Below the pieces are notes generated by a model. That model did no database searches. It saw nothing but the letters and a program-made list of their open reading frames with translations, and was not told where the DNA came from. DNA of 54,268 nt from NCBI GenBank assembly GCA_963813725.1, contig CAWFAI010000012.1, positions 1 through 54,268 of the forward strand. The letters are read 5' to 3'. Origin of the DNA: VGBV01 sp963813725 (GTDB lineage: Bacteria > Actinomycetota > Thermoleophilia > Solirubrobacterales > 70-9). The position numbers and the translations under genes are program-made. Shown here piece by piece: positions 26,256 to 34,006 of this stretch (positions are counted from its first letter, which is position 1; every line of letters begins with the position of its first letter).

Positions 26256-27725
26256 ATGTCAGGACTCGAGCTCAGCCTCGCCGCCGCCGCGCTGTTGATC
26301 GGAGCGACCGGGACCTTCTCGCCCTGCGGCTTCTCGGCCGTGGAGACGATCGGGCCCACTGGGCACACGGGCGGCAGGCGCATCACCCTCGCGGCCTGCG
26401 CAACCTTCCTGCCCGGCGCGATCGTGGGCGGGGTGCTGACCTTCGGGGCGCTGGCGCTGGCGGGGGACGCGCTGCACGGCGCCGGGGGGCGCGTCGCCTA
26501 CATCATCGCCGCGGCGATCGCGGTCCTGGCCGCTGTGCTCGAGGCTCGCGGAACGCGCATCGTGCCCCAGATCCGCCGCCAGCTGCCCGAGCACTGGCGC
26601 CGCGTGATGCCGATGCCGCTGGCGGCAGCCCTCTACGGGATCCTGCTGGGGCTCGGCTTCACGACCTTCGTCCTCAGCTTCGGGGTCTGGGCGCTCGCGG
26701 GCATCAGCCTCGCGGTGGGCGATCCCGGGCTGGGGCTGCTGCTGGGCCTCGCCTTCGGGGTGGGGCGGGCGCTGCCGGTGGTGGCGCTGGCGCCTCTGGC
26801 GGGCACCCCCGCGGGCGCCCGTGCCACCGATCTGATGGCGGGCAACCCGGCTGTCTATCTCGGAGTGCGGCGCGGTGACGCCGCGGCCCTCGCAATCGCC
26901 GCGCTGGCGCTGACGCTGTCGGTCGGCAGCGCCGGCGCCGCCGACCAGTCGGCCCAGAGCGCCGCCGACCCCTCGGCGACGGTGGACTCGCTCGCGTTCG
27001 AGCGTCTCGGGGGCGGCGGGGTCCTGCGCCGCTCCGGCGTCGATCTGCCGCTGCCGGGAGGCGACCCGGCGGTCGGCGGACCCTACGTGGCGGCCCTCGC
27101 CGGCGAGACCACGCGGATACTGGACCGGAACACGCTGGCGCCGGTCGTCGAGGTGCCGACCCCGGGCGCGGACGCGCTCGCCGTCTCGCAGCGCTGGCTG
27201 GCCTACCGCGCCAAGCTGAAGGATGGGGGCGACGGGATCTTCGTTCGCTCGATCGCCGCGCCGGGCGCCTACGGTGCGCTGCAGACCCTGGCGACGATCG
27301 GGGCCCCGGCGCAGCTCAGTCCGCCCAGCGTCGATGGCAGCGTCCTGCTCTACGGCATCGCCCGCCCTCGCGGCAGCCAGATCGTGCAGCGCGTACTGGG
27401 CACCCGCAAGCGCCGCACCCTGGTCCGCTCCGGCTCGGCGCTGCTCTTCAACCCCGCGGTGAAGGGCCGTTCGTTCGCCTACGTCCGCACCCAGGGCAGC
27501 CGCAGCAAACTGATGGTCCGCAAGCGCGGCAAGGGTGGTCGCGGCAAGCCGGTGTTCGGCGTCCGCCGCCGCGCCGGCACGCTCGCCTCGACCGCGCTCA
27601 CCGAGGGGGTCGCATACGTGACCCTGCTGCACCCCAGCGCAACCGACGCCGGCGCCGAGGTGGTCCAAGTAGGGCTGAAGCGGAAGAAGAAGGGCAAGAA
27701 GAGGAAGAAGCCCAAGAAGCGGTGA
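26256..27725 (+). CDS. MauF/CcdA-like membrane protein fused to a predicted beta-propeller, with basic tail
   Basis: The first 230 or so residues hold about six membrane spans. They include 'GATGTFSPCGFSAVETIGPTGHTGG', the Cys-Pro-containing loop type of the CcdA/DsbD family to which MauF also belongs, so it may move reducing equivalents across the membrane. The remaining 240 residues after 'AGAADQSAQ' are soluble and show beta-rich repeating blocks ('GPYVAALAGETTRILDRN', 'QRWLAYRAKLKDGGDGIF', 'VDGSVLLYGIARP'), which suggests a propeller facing outward. The C-terminus is all basic ('KRKKKGKKRKKPKKR'). It starts 13 bases after the MauA-like gene. In known mau systems the heavy chain MauB is a propeller; this fusion could stand in for it, which is inference. 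Confidence 0.65.
   Translation: MSGLELSLAAAALLIGATGTFSPCGFSAVETIGPTGHTGGRRITLAACATFLPGAIVGGVLTFGALALAGDALHGAGGRVAYIIAAAIAVLAAVLEARGTRIVPQIRRQLPEHWRRVMPMPLAAALYGILLGLGFTTFVLSFGVWALAGISLAVGDPGLGLLLGLAFGVGRALPVVALAPLAGTPAGARATDLMAGNPAVYLGVRRGDAAALAIAALALTLSVGSAGAADQSAQSAADPSATVDSLAFERLGGGGVLRRSGVDLPLPGGDPAVGGPYVAALAGETTRILDRNTLAPVVEVPTPGADALAVSQRWLAYRAKLKDGGDGIFVRSIAAPGAYGALQTLATIGAPAQLSPPSVDGSVLLYGIARPRGSQIVQRVLGTRKRRTLVRSGSALLFNPAVKGRSFAYVRTQGSRSKLMVRKRGKGGRGKPVFGVRRRAGTLASTALTEGVAYVTLLHPSATDAGAEVVQVGLKRKKKGKKRKKPKKR
27678..27722 (+). repeat. AAG-rich coding tract for basic tail of the MauF-like fusion
   Basis: Fifteen basic-rich codons, mostly AAG, end the gene. The tract lacks the Cys codons seen in the two protease tails but is otherwise the same kind of low-complexity sequence. 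Confidence 0.75.
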
Positions 27726-28889
27726 GTGGCGAAGCGTCCAGGATGCGCGTTTTTGGGGTTGCGGGCGCGGCGCACGCGGGGTAGCTTCGGCTCATGCGGA
27801 CGCTCACCGCTCAGGCTGGGACCGAGCGCCATCGCGGTTGCGCTGCTGGCCCTCGCGCTTGCGGCGCTACCCGCGCCGGCGAGCGCCGGTGGGGGGAAGG
27901 GGAAGGGGAAGGCAACCTCGGATCCCTACATCGTCGGCGGCACCACGACCACGATCGGCGCCGTCCCCTGGCAGGCGGCGATGGTCCTCGATTCCAGCTT
28001 CGGCGCGACCGACCAGGTCGGCTGCGGGGGGACCTTCCTCACGAGCCGGATCGTCCAGACCGCGGCCCACTGCATCTTCGACACCGACCCCGACTGCCCG
28101 GGCGCTCTCTGCGACACACCCTTCGCGGACCCCAACGACTTCGACGTGATCGGCGGGCGCACCCAGCTCAGCAACGAGGGCACCGGCGAGCAGTTGAACG
28201 TCCAGGCCCTCTACATCCACGCCGGCTACAACCCGACGTCCAAGGACAATGACCTCGGCTGGCTCGTGACTACGACGCCGCACTCGCAGAGCACGGTCGA
28301 CGTCGCGGGCCCCAGCGAGGCCGCGTTCTGGGACCCGGACAGCCCCACGATGGTCTCGGGCTGGGGCCACACCAGCGCGGGCGGCTCGAACAGCGACATC
28401 ATCAAGATCGCGACCGTCCCGATCATCGCGGACTCGACCTGCGGGACCCCGAGCGTCTACGGGGGAGCGTTCGACCCGGTGACGATGGTCTGCGCCGGCG
28501 TGCTCTCGGGCGGGACCGACTCCTGCCAGGGCGACAGCGGCGGACCGCTGGTCGGGCCCAGCACGACGCCCGGGCAGGTGCGCCTGGTGGGCGTGGTCAG
28601 CTTCGGCATCGGTTGCGCCGGCCCCAACAAGCCCGGCGTGTATGCCCGCATCGCATCGAGCACCTACAACGTCCAGTCCTTTATCGACCAGATCGAGAGC
28701 CTCGAGAGCCTTCCCGACGGCGGCTCGGTGGTCGGTGCAGGCGGCCTCACCCCGGCCCCCAATCCCGACACCTCGACGCCCACCAAGAAGAAGAAGAAGA
28801 AGTGCAAGAAGAAGAAGAAGAAGAAGGGCAAGTCGGGCGCCGCGGAGGCGGCCAAGAAGAAGAAGTGCAAGAAGAAGAAGAAGAAGTAG
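27726..28889 (+). CDS. Second secreted trypsin-like serine protease with long Lys/Cys tail
   Basis: An S1 protease of 387 residues from GTG 27726, which directly follows the stop of the previous gene; internal TTG starts closer to the signal peptide ('AIAVALLALALAALPAPASA') are possible. Triad: H115 ('TAAHC'), D176 ('KDNDLGW') and S271 ('DSCQGDSGGP'). The specificity Asp predicts cleavage after Lys/Arg. The mature end is 'DPYIVGG', so there is no basic residue before Ile and activation must differ from that of the first protease. After a Pro/Thr linker come two blocks of six or more lysines around single cysteines. It is clearly paralogous to the protease at 23541, sharing 'FDTDPDC' and 'IATVPxI'. 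Confidence 0.92.
   Translation: MAKRPGCAFLGLRARRTRGSFGSCGRSPLRLGPSAIAVALLALALAALPAPASAGGGKGKGKATSDPYIVGGTTTTIGAVPWQAAMVLDSSFGATDQVGCGGTFLTSRIVQTAAHCIFDTDPDCPGALCDTPFADPNDFDVIGGRTQLSNEGTGEQLNVQALYIHAGYNPTSKDNDLGWLVTTTPHSQSTVDVAGPSEAAFWDPDSPTMVSGWGHTSAGGSNSDIIKIATVPIIADSTCGTPSVYGGAFDPVTMVCAGVLSGGTDSCQGDSGGPLVGPSTTPGQVRLVGVVSFGIGCAGPNKPGVYARIASSTYNVQSFIDQIESLESLPDGGSVVGAGGLTPAPNPDTSTPTKKKKKKCKKKKKKKGKSGAAEAAKKKKCKKKKKK
28784..28886 (+). repeat. AAG-rich coding tract for Lys/Cys tail 2
   Basis: Two long runs of AAG, each interrupted by one TGC, are separated by a Gly/Ser/Ala/Glu spacer. This is the longest of the Lys/Cys tracts and the likeliest to vary by slippage. Confidence 0.85.
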
Positions 28890-28908
28890 CCGAGGAGGGA
28901 GCGGCCGC

Positions 28909-29547
28909 CTAGGGCGGTGTGAGCGCGCGCAGCGGCGGCTCGGGATAGCCGATCGCGCGGTAGAAGCTGGCGCTGGGCTTGGCGATCAGCCACTCCTCCC
29001 CGACCCGGTCGAGGTAGATCACGTCCTCCTCGACCGAGGGCTCGGGACGATCGGAGAAGTCGTGGCTGACGGTCGCGGTCACCCGGGCGCGCCCCTCCTG
29101 GACCTCGACCGCAGTCAGCTCATGCAGCCTCGTGCGCCTCCAGACGGGGGTGCCGCCCCCGCCGCGGTAGCCGATCGACCTCTCCACCGACGCGACGCAG
29201 CTGGGCCCCTCCCGGGGGAGGCCGGCGCCCTCGAGCGCGCCGGGGGCGAGCGTTGCGCAGACGGCGCTGCCATCGTCGGCGTTGATGGCGGCGACGTAGC
29301 CGCGAGCGGCCCGGGCCACCGCCTGCTCGTCGTCCTGGGAGAGTGAGCCGCCCCCGCCTTCGGGCGCGGGCGCCTCGGGGCTCGCCTCGGTCACCGCCGG
29401 GTCCTCGAGGGGCGAGGGCTCCTCGCCGCCACCGTCGTCGGATCCGCAGGCGCCCAGCGCCAGCGCGGCGACGATCGTACCCGCGGCCACCGCGCAGCCG
29501 GCGACGTACCGGGCGCTCAGGGTCTGTGCCGTCATCGGGCCGCGCAT
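28909..29547 (-). CDS. Lipoprotein with an NTF2-like C-terminal domain
   Basis: A predicted exported lipoprotein of 212 residues; ATG 29535 is an alternative start. The signal ends in a lipobox ('LALGACGSDDGGG'), so the cysteine would be lipidated and the protein tethered outside the membrane. An acidic, Pro-rich linker leads to a domain with 'AARGYVAAINADDGSAVCATLAPGAL', 'GTPVWRRTRL' and 'YLDRVGEEWLIAKPS', which is the helix-plus-sheet pattern of NTF2-like/Mce-associated proteins. Two cysteines in this domain could form a disulfide. It converges with the second protease and diverges from the ligase gene. Function unknown. Confidence 0.75.
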   Translation of the reverse strand: MRGPMTAQTLSARYVAGCAVAAGTIVAALALGACGSDDGGGEEPSPLEDPAVTEASPEAPAPEGGGGSLSQDDEQAVARAARGYVAAINADDGSAVCATLAPGALEGAGLPREGPSCVASVERSIGYRGGGGTPVWRRTRLHELTAVEVQEGRARVTATVSHDFSDRPEPSVEEDVIYLDRVGEEWLIAKPSASFYRAIGYPEPPLRALTPP

Positions 29548-29562
29548 CGTAGGCTCTGGCGG

Positions 29563-30972
29563 GTGCCGAGGTCGCAGGACAGCCCGAGCCGGTCGGCGAT
29601 CTTGCGCGATGCCCTCTGGATGAAGTGGCGCGGCCGCGCCGCGGTCGAGGCAGCGCAGCGGGCCCGGCTGGCGGCGCTGGTCGAGGTGGCTCGCGCCCGC
29701 TCGCCTTTCTACCGGCGGCTCTACAGCGGGCTCCCGGACCGGATCGAGGACCCGGTGGCCTTGCCGGTCACGACCAAGACCGAGCTGATGGAGAGCTTCG
29801 ACGACTGGGCGACCGACAGGGAAGTCACGCGCGAGCGAGTCGATCCCTTCATGGCCGACCGCGGCCGGGTGGGCCAGCGGTTCCTGGGCCGCTACATGGT
29901 CGCCGCCACCTCAGGAACCACCGGAGAGTCGATCATCGTGGTGACGGACGAGCGTGCGATCGCCGTGACGGACGCTCTGCGGCTGCGCGCGCTCGCGAGC
30001 TGGCTCGGCCTCTCCGACGTGGCGAGGGTGGTTCGCGCCCGCGGCCGGATGGCCAACCTGACCGTGGTCGACGGGCACTTCACGACCGTCGGGCTGGCCA
30101 GCCGGGGCGCGCTGCGCCGGCGGACGATGAAGCTGTTCTCGGTATTCGCGCCAGTGCCCGAGCTGGTGGCCGGACTGAACCACTGGCGCCCATCGATCCT
30201 CAGCGGCTACGCGAGCCTGATCAGCCTGCTGGCCGCCGAGCAGGAGGCGGGCCGGCTGCGAATCGAGCCAGTGCTGATCGCCAGCTCGGCCGAGGGCCTG
30301 ATGCCACCCGAGGCCGCCCGGGTCGCAGGCGCCTTCGCCGCAAAGCACCGCAGCACCTACGCTGCGGCCGAGTGCCCGTTCATCGGCCACAGCTGCGGGC
30401 GCGGCTGGATCCACCTCAACAGCGACTGGGTGGTGCTGGAGCCGGTGGACGCCGACCGCCGCCCCGTCCCACCGGGAGAGCTCTCGCGCGGCGCGCTGCT
30501 GACCAACCTGGCTAACGGTGTGCGGCCGGTGATCCGCTACGAGCTCGACGACAGCGTGCTATTGCGTCCCGATCCCTGCCCCTGCGGCAACCCGCTGCCC
30601 GCCGTGCAAATCCAGGGGCGAACCGCAGACGTGCTCGAGCTGGGGCCGCCCGGTTCCCGGGTCAGCGTCGCGGCGTTGCCCCTGACGGTGACCCTGATGG
30701 GCCGCCCGGGGATCGACCAGTTCCAGATCGTGCATGCCGGCCCCACGACGTTGCGAGTGCGCCTGCTGATCTCGGCCGGCGCCGATCCCGAGCAGGTATG
30801 GCGCGTCGCCCACGAGGCGCTGAGGGAATTCCTCGGCCGACGCGGGCTCGCCAGCGTGGAGATCGAGCGTGCCGAGGAGCCACCGGCGCGCTCGCCTGGA
30901 GGCAAGCTCCGCAAGTTCGTCCCCATGTCGCCTGGCGCGGCGGAGTCCCACGCCCTCAGCGAAGGGCGATGA
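29563..30972 (+). CDS. PaaK/CapK-like adenylate-forming ligase
   Basis: A 469-residue member of the phenylacetate-CoA ligase/coenzyme F390 synthetase group within the ANL superfamily. It has 'SPFYRRLYSGLPD', 'LPVTTKTELMESFDDW', the phosphate-binding 'VAATSGTTGESII', 'RSTYAAAECPFIGHSCGRG', 'VIRYELDDSVLLRPDPCPCGNPLP' and the late 'GGKLRKFVP' with a catalytic-type lysine. CapK-type members occur in polysaccharide clusters. Here it faces the amino-sugar pair wecE/wecD, so a surface-glycan role is possible, while the partial ligase at 52994 is closer to true PaaK. Start GTG 29563; only 15 bases separate it from the divergent lipoprotein. Confidence 0.8.
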   Translation: MPRSQDSPSRSAILRDALWMKWRGRAAVEAAQRARLAALVEVARARSPFYRRLYSGLPDRIEDPVALPVTTKTELMESFDDWATDREVTRERVDPFMADRGRVGQRFLGRYMVAATSGTTGESIIVVTDERAIAVTDALRLRALASWLGLSDVARVVRARGRMANLTVVDGHFTTVGLASRGALRRRTMKLFSVFAPVPELVAGLNHWRPSILSGYASLISLLAAEQEAGRLRIEPVLIASSAEGLMPPEAARVAGAFAAKHRSTYAAAECPFIGHSCGRGWIHLNSDWVVLEPVDADRRPVPPGELSRGALLTNLANGVRPVIRYELDDSVLLRPDPCPCGNPLPAVQIQGRTADVLELGPPGSRVSVAALPLTVTLMGRPGIDQFQIVHAGPTTLRVRLLISAGADPEQVWRVAHEALREFLGRRGLASVEIERAEEPPARSPGGKLRKFVPMSPGAAESHALSEGR

Positions 30973-30981
30973 GCGCGGCGG

Positions 30982-32136
30982 CTATGGCTGGAACCCTCTC
31001 ACGGCCTCGATCACGGCCTCGCGCTCGGAGTCGTCCAGGCCGTAGTGAAGCGGCAGGCGGATCAGCCGCTCCGCGGTGTCCTCGGTCACGGGCAGGGCCG
31101 GCGTCTGGGGCGCCAGGCGCCTTCCCATCGGCGAGAGGTGCAGCGGCTGGTAGTGGAAGACGGCGTGGATACCGCGCTCGTCGAGGTGGTGCAGCAGGGC
31201 GTCCCTCCGCTCGCGGTCGGGCAGGCGCAGGTGGTAGAGGTGCCAGGGGTGGCTGCGGTCCCCGGCCTCTGGCGGCAAGAGGACGCCGTTGCGCTCGGCC
31301 CACGGCGCCAGGGCCTCGTGGTAGCCGTTCCAGGTGCTCTGCCGGGCCTTCTGGATCCGCTCGCGGGCATGGAGCTGGGCGAGCAGGTAGGCGGCCTGCG
31401 GCTCGGAGAGCAGGAAGCTGGAGCCGATGTCGCGCCAGGTGTAGGCGTCCACCTCGCCCCGGGTGAAGGCGACGCGGTCGGTTCCCTTCTCGCGCATCAT
31501 CTCGGCGCGCTCGACGTCACCGGCGTCGGCCAGCACGAGGGCGCCGCCCTCGCCACCGCTCGTCACGTTCTTGGTCGCGTGAAAGGAGAAGACCCCGAAG
31601 CGCCCCATCGTTCCCAGCGCCCTGTCCCGGTAGCTCCCGAACAGGCCGTGCGCCGCGTCCTCGATCACGGGGAGATCGTGGCGCCTGCCCAGTTCCAGCA
31701 GCTCGTCCATCTCGCAGGCGAGGCCCGCGTAGTGGGTGCAGACGATCGCCCGGGTGCGCGGGCCGATCAGGGACTCCACCTGGCGCTCGTCGATGTTGAG
31801 GGTGTCGGGCCGGATGTCGGCGAAGCGAGGGTGTGCCCCACGCAGGGCGAAAGCGCCGAGCGAGGAGGGGAACGTGAACGAGGGGCCGATCACCTCGTCC
31901 CCCGGCTCGATGCCCAGCAGCAGCCCGCTGAGCTCCAGCGCCTGGGTGCCCGAGGGGGTCAGGAGCACCCGCCCCGAGCAGCCGGTGATCTCGCCGAGCA
32001 GCTCCTCGCAGCGCCGCGAGAAGGGCCCGTTCCCCGAGATCTGCCCCGAGGCCAGAGCCTCCGAGACCAGGCCGAGCTCGTCGCCGGTCACAGCCGCGCG
32101 GTTGAACGGAACCCGGCTGTTGCCCTCGCCGCTCAA
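30982..32136 (-). CDS. DegT/DnrJ/EryC1-type sugar aminotransferase (WecE/RffA-like)
   Basis: A PLP enzyme that aminates a keto-sugar nucleotide such as dTDP-4-keto-6-deoxyglucose. The 384 residues begin at TTG 32136, which overlaps the upstream stop as TTGA; the longer open frame from 32610 is an out-of-frame shadow of the acetyltransferase. Motifs are 'VPFNRAAVTGDE', 'TPSGTQALELSGLLLGIEPGDEVIGPSFTF', 'VIEDAAHGLFGSY' and the Schiff-base lysine in 'FSFHATKNVTSGGEGG'. The 'ISGNGPFSRRCE' segment and overall length match WecE. Its operon partner is a WecD-like acetyltransferase, so the pair would make a 4-acetamido-4,6-dideoxyhexose. Confidence 0.9.
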   Translation of the reverse strand: MSGEGNSRVPFNRAAVTGDELGLVSEALASGQISGNGPFSRRCEELLGEITGCSGRVLLTPSGTQALELSGLLLGIEPGDEVIGPSFTFPSSLGAFALRGAHPRFADIRPDTLNIDERQVESLIGPRTRAIVCTHYAGLACEMDELLELGRRHDLPVIEDAAHGLFGSYRDRALGTMGRFGVFSFHATKNVTSGGEGGALVLADAGDVERAEMMREKGTDRVAFTRGEVDAYTWRDIGSSFLLSEPQAAYLLAQLHARERIQKARQSTWNGYHEALAPWAERNGVLLPPEAGDRSHPWHLYHLRLPDRERRDALLHHLDERGIHAVFHYQPLHLSPMGRRLAPQTPALPVTEDTAERLIRLPLHYGLDDSEREAVIEAVRGFQP

Positions 32137-32927
32137 GCGGCCGAGAACCACTTGTGGTGCCAGATGTCGACCCGCTCCAAGACGAAACCCGCGCGCTCGT
32201 GCCCACGCACCGGGCCCACGTTGCGGGCCTGCATCGCCGTCTTCACGCTGGACGCTCCACGGTCGCGCAACAGGCGCAGGGTCGAGAGCAGCAGCGCCCT
32301 GCCGAGACCGCGCCCGCGGTGGGCGGGGTCGAGCGCGATCAGGTCGGCGCGCGCGGGGTCCGGCCCCGGCAGGCGTAGCGCGTGATAGCCCGCCGGCGCG
32401 CCTTCGACCTCGGCCACAAGCAGCTCGCGCTCGGGCTCGGCGAGCGCGCGCTCGATCCACCTCGCGTAGAGCTCGTCGCAGCGGTCGACCGGGAAGCCGC
32501 CATCGAAGTAGAAGCGCGTCGAGCGATGACTCGTCCTCGCCAGCGGGCGCAGGACCTCCAGGTCCGCCTCGTTCGCACGCCTGACCGTCAGCGGCCCTGG
32601 CGAGTGCCACGGAAGCTCGCCGAGGCCATCGAGATCGTGCCTGAGGCCGAGCCTCACGTCCACCGGCCGGAAGCCGTGCCGCGAGGCCACCCGCTCGGTC
32701 TCGGCGTCGTCAGCGGCGACCAGCAGGTAGAGGCAATCGACGCCGTTCTGCGCGCACCAGCGATCGGCGTCAGCCGCCTGCTGCTCGTCCAGTCCACCGT
32801 CGACGATCCGGGCAATGGAGAGCCCGAAGTGCTCGCTGTCCCACGGCAGCATCTCGCACGGCGCTCCCTCCTCGGTCCCAGCCCGCATCCGCGCAAGGTC
32901 GGGAACATTCAGCTTGCTCCTTGCCAT
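32133..32927 (-). CDS. GNAT acetyltransferase, TDP-fucosamine acetyltransferase-like (WecD/RffC)
   Basis: A 264-residue protein with two halves. The N-terminal half ('MLPWDSEHFGLSIARIV', 'LYLLVAADDAETERVASRHGFRPVD') resembles the first domain of WecD. The C-terminal half is a GNAT fold with 'LLVAEVEGAPAGYHAL', the acetyl-CoA loop 'DPAHRGRGLGRALLL' and 'NVGPVRGHERAGF'. Its coupling to the WecE-like aminotransferase supports N-acetylation of a 4-amino-6-deoxy sugar nucleotide. The gene is divergent from the transketolase pair. The glycosyltransferase using the product is not in the window. Confidence 0.85.
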   Translation of the reverse strand: MARSKLNVPDLARMRAGTEEGAPCEMLPWDSEHFGLSIARIVDGGLDEQQAADADRWCAQNGVDCLYLLVAADDAETERVASRHGFRPVDVRLGLRHDLDGLGELPWHSPGPLTVRRANEADLEVLRPLARTSHRSTRFYFDGGFPVDRCDELYARWIERALAEPERELLVAEVEGAPAGYHALRLPGPDPARADLIALDPAHRGRGLGRALLLSTLRLLRDRGASSVKTAMQARNVGPVRGHERAGFVLERVDIWHHKWFSAA

Positions 32928-33075
32928 CGGGGGCGCATCGTAGGGTGACCGGCGTGCCCTTCGCTGCTACCCTCGCGGCCGCGAGCGCGAGGCTCTCCGG
33001 CCTCGCGCGCAGCATTCTTATGCCGTCAGCCCGGCCGAGGCACAGCGGCCTGATCCGAGGCGACCGAGAGGCCGC

Positions 33076-34006
33076 ATGATGTCTCACCTGAAGCCCGTTC
33101 CCGACCCCAAGCCGGCTCCCGCCACCGGCGCCAAGCCCTCGATCGAAGAGCTCGAGCGCTACGCGACCGTGCTCCGCATCCAATGCGTGCGGATGCTCGC
33201 AGTGGCGAAATCCGGCCACCTCGACTCCTCGCTGTCGGCGGCCGACATCGTCGCCGCCCTCTACTACCGGGTGCTTCGCCACGATCCGTCGAACCCCGAC
33301 TGGCGCGAGCGCGACCGCTTCGTGCTCTCCAAGGGCCACGCCGCCCCGATCCAGTACGCGGCGCTCGCCGAGCACGGCTACTTCCCGAGCAAGGACCTGA
33401 TGGGCCTGCGCCAGATCGGCTCTCACCTGCAGGGCCACCCCGACATGACCCGCACCCCCGGGGTGGAGGTCTCCACGGGCTCCCTGGGCCAGGGCCTGTC
33501 GATGTCGGTGGGCATCTGCCTCGCGCTTCGCCTCGACGGCCTGGACGAGACCTCGCACGTCTTCACCGTCCTCTCCGACGGCGATTGCCAGGAGGGGGAG
33601 ACCTGGGAGGGGGCGATGTCCGCGGCCCACTTCGAGATCCCGAACCTGACCGCTGTCGTGGACTACAACCATCTGCAGACCGACGGCACCACCGAGGAGG
33701 TCATGGACACAGGCGACGTGCGCGCCAAGTTCGAGTCCTTCGGCTGGGACTCGATCGAGATCGACGGCCACGACATGTCGGCGATCGTCGAGGCGCTCGA
33801 GCGCAGCCGCACCCTTGACCGCCCGGCCGCGATCGTCTGCCAGACCAAGAAGGGCCGCGGCGTCTCCTTCATGGAGGGCCGTTTCGGCTTCCACGGCAAG
33901 CCGCCCAGCCCCGGAGCAGGCCAGCGAGGCCCTCGAGGAGCTGGAGGCGGCGCTGAAGTCCCAGACCGACACGGTGAACGGGAACAAGGGCGGGGGCGAG
34001 GGCTGA
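33076..34006 (+). CDS. Transketolase N-terminal subunit (one-base frameshift)
   Basis: The thiamine-diphosphate-binding half of a two-gene transketolase. It shows 'AKSGHLDSSLSAADIVAALYY', 'RFVLSKGHAAPIQYAAL', 'STGSLGQGLSMSVG', the ThDP motif 'LSDGDCQEGETWEG' continuing to 'VVDYNHLQTDG', and 'KKGRGVSFMEG'. At the C4 run 33909-33912 an extra C shifts the frame: removing one gives 'FHGKPPSPEQASEALEELEAAL' and a proper end 'VNGNKGGGEG' at TGA 34004-34006. With the extra C the frame instead reads through into the C-terminal subunit. The TGATG overlap at 34006 shows two genes were intended. Start is ATG 33076 or 33079. Confidence 0.88.

Noticed and set aside
28784..28886. Regularly spaced repeats as a CRISPR array
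   Set aside because: They are AAG codon runs inside a coding frame with no spacers of constant length and no cas genes nearby.
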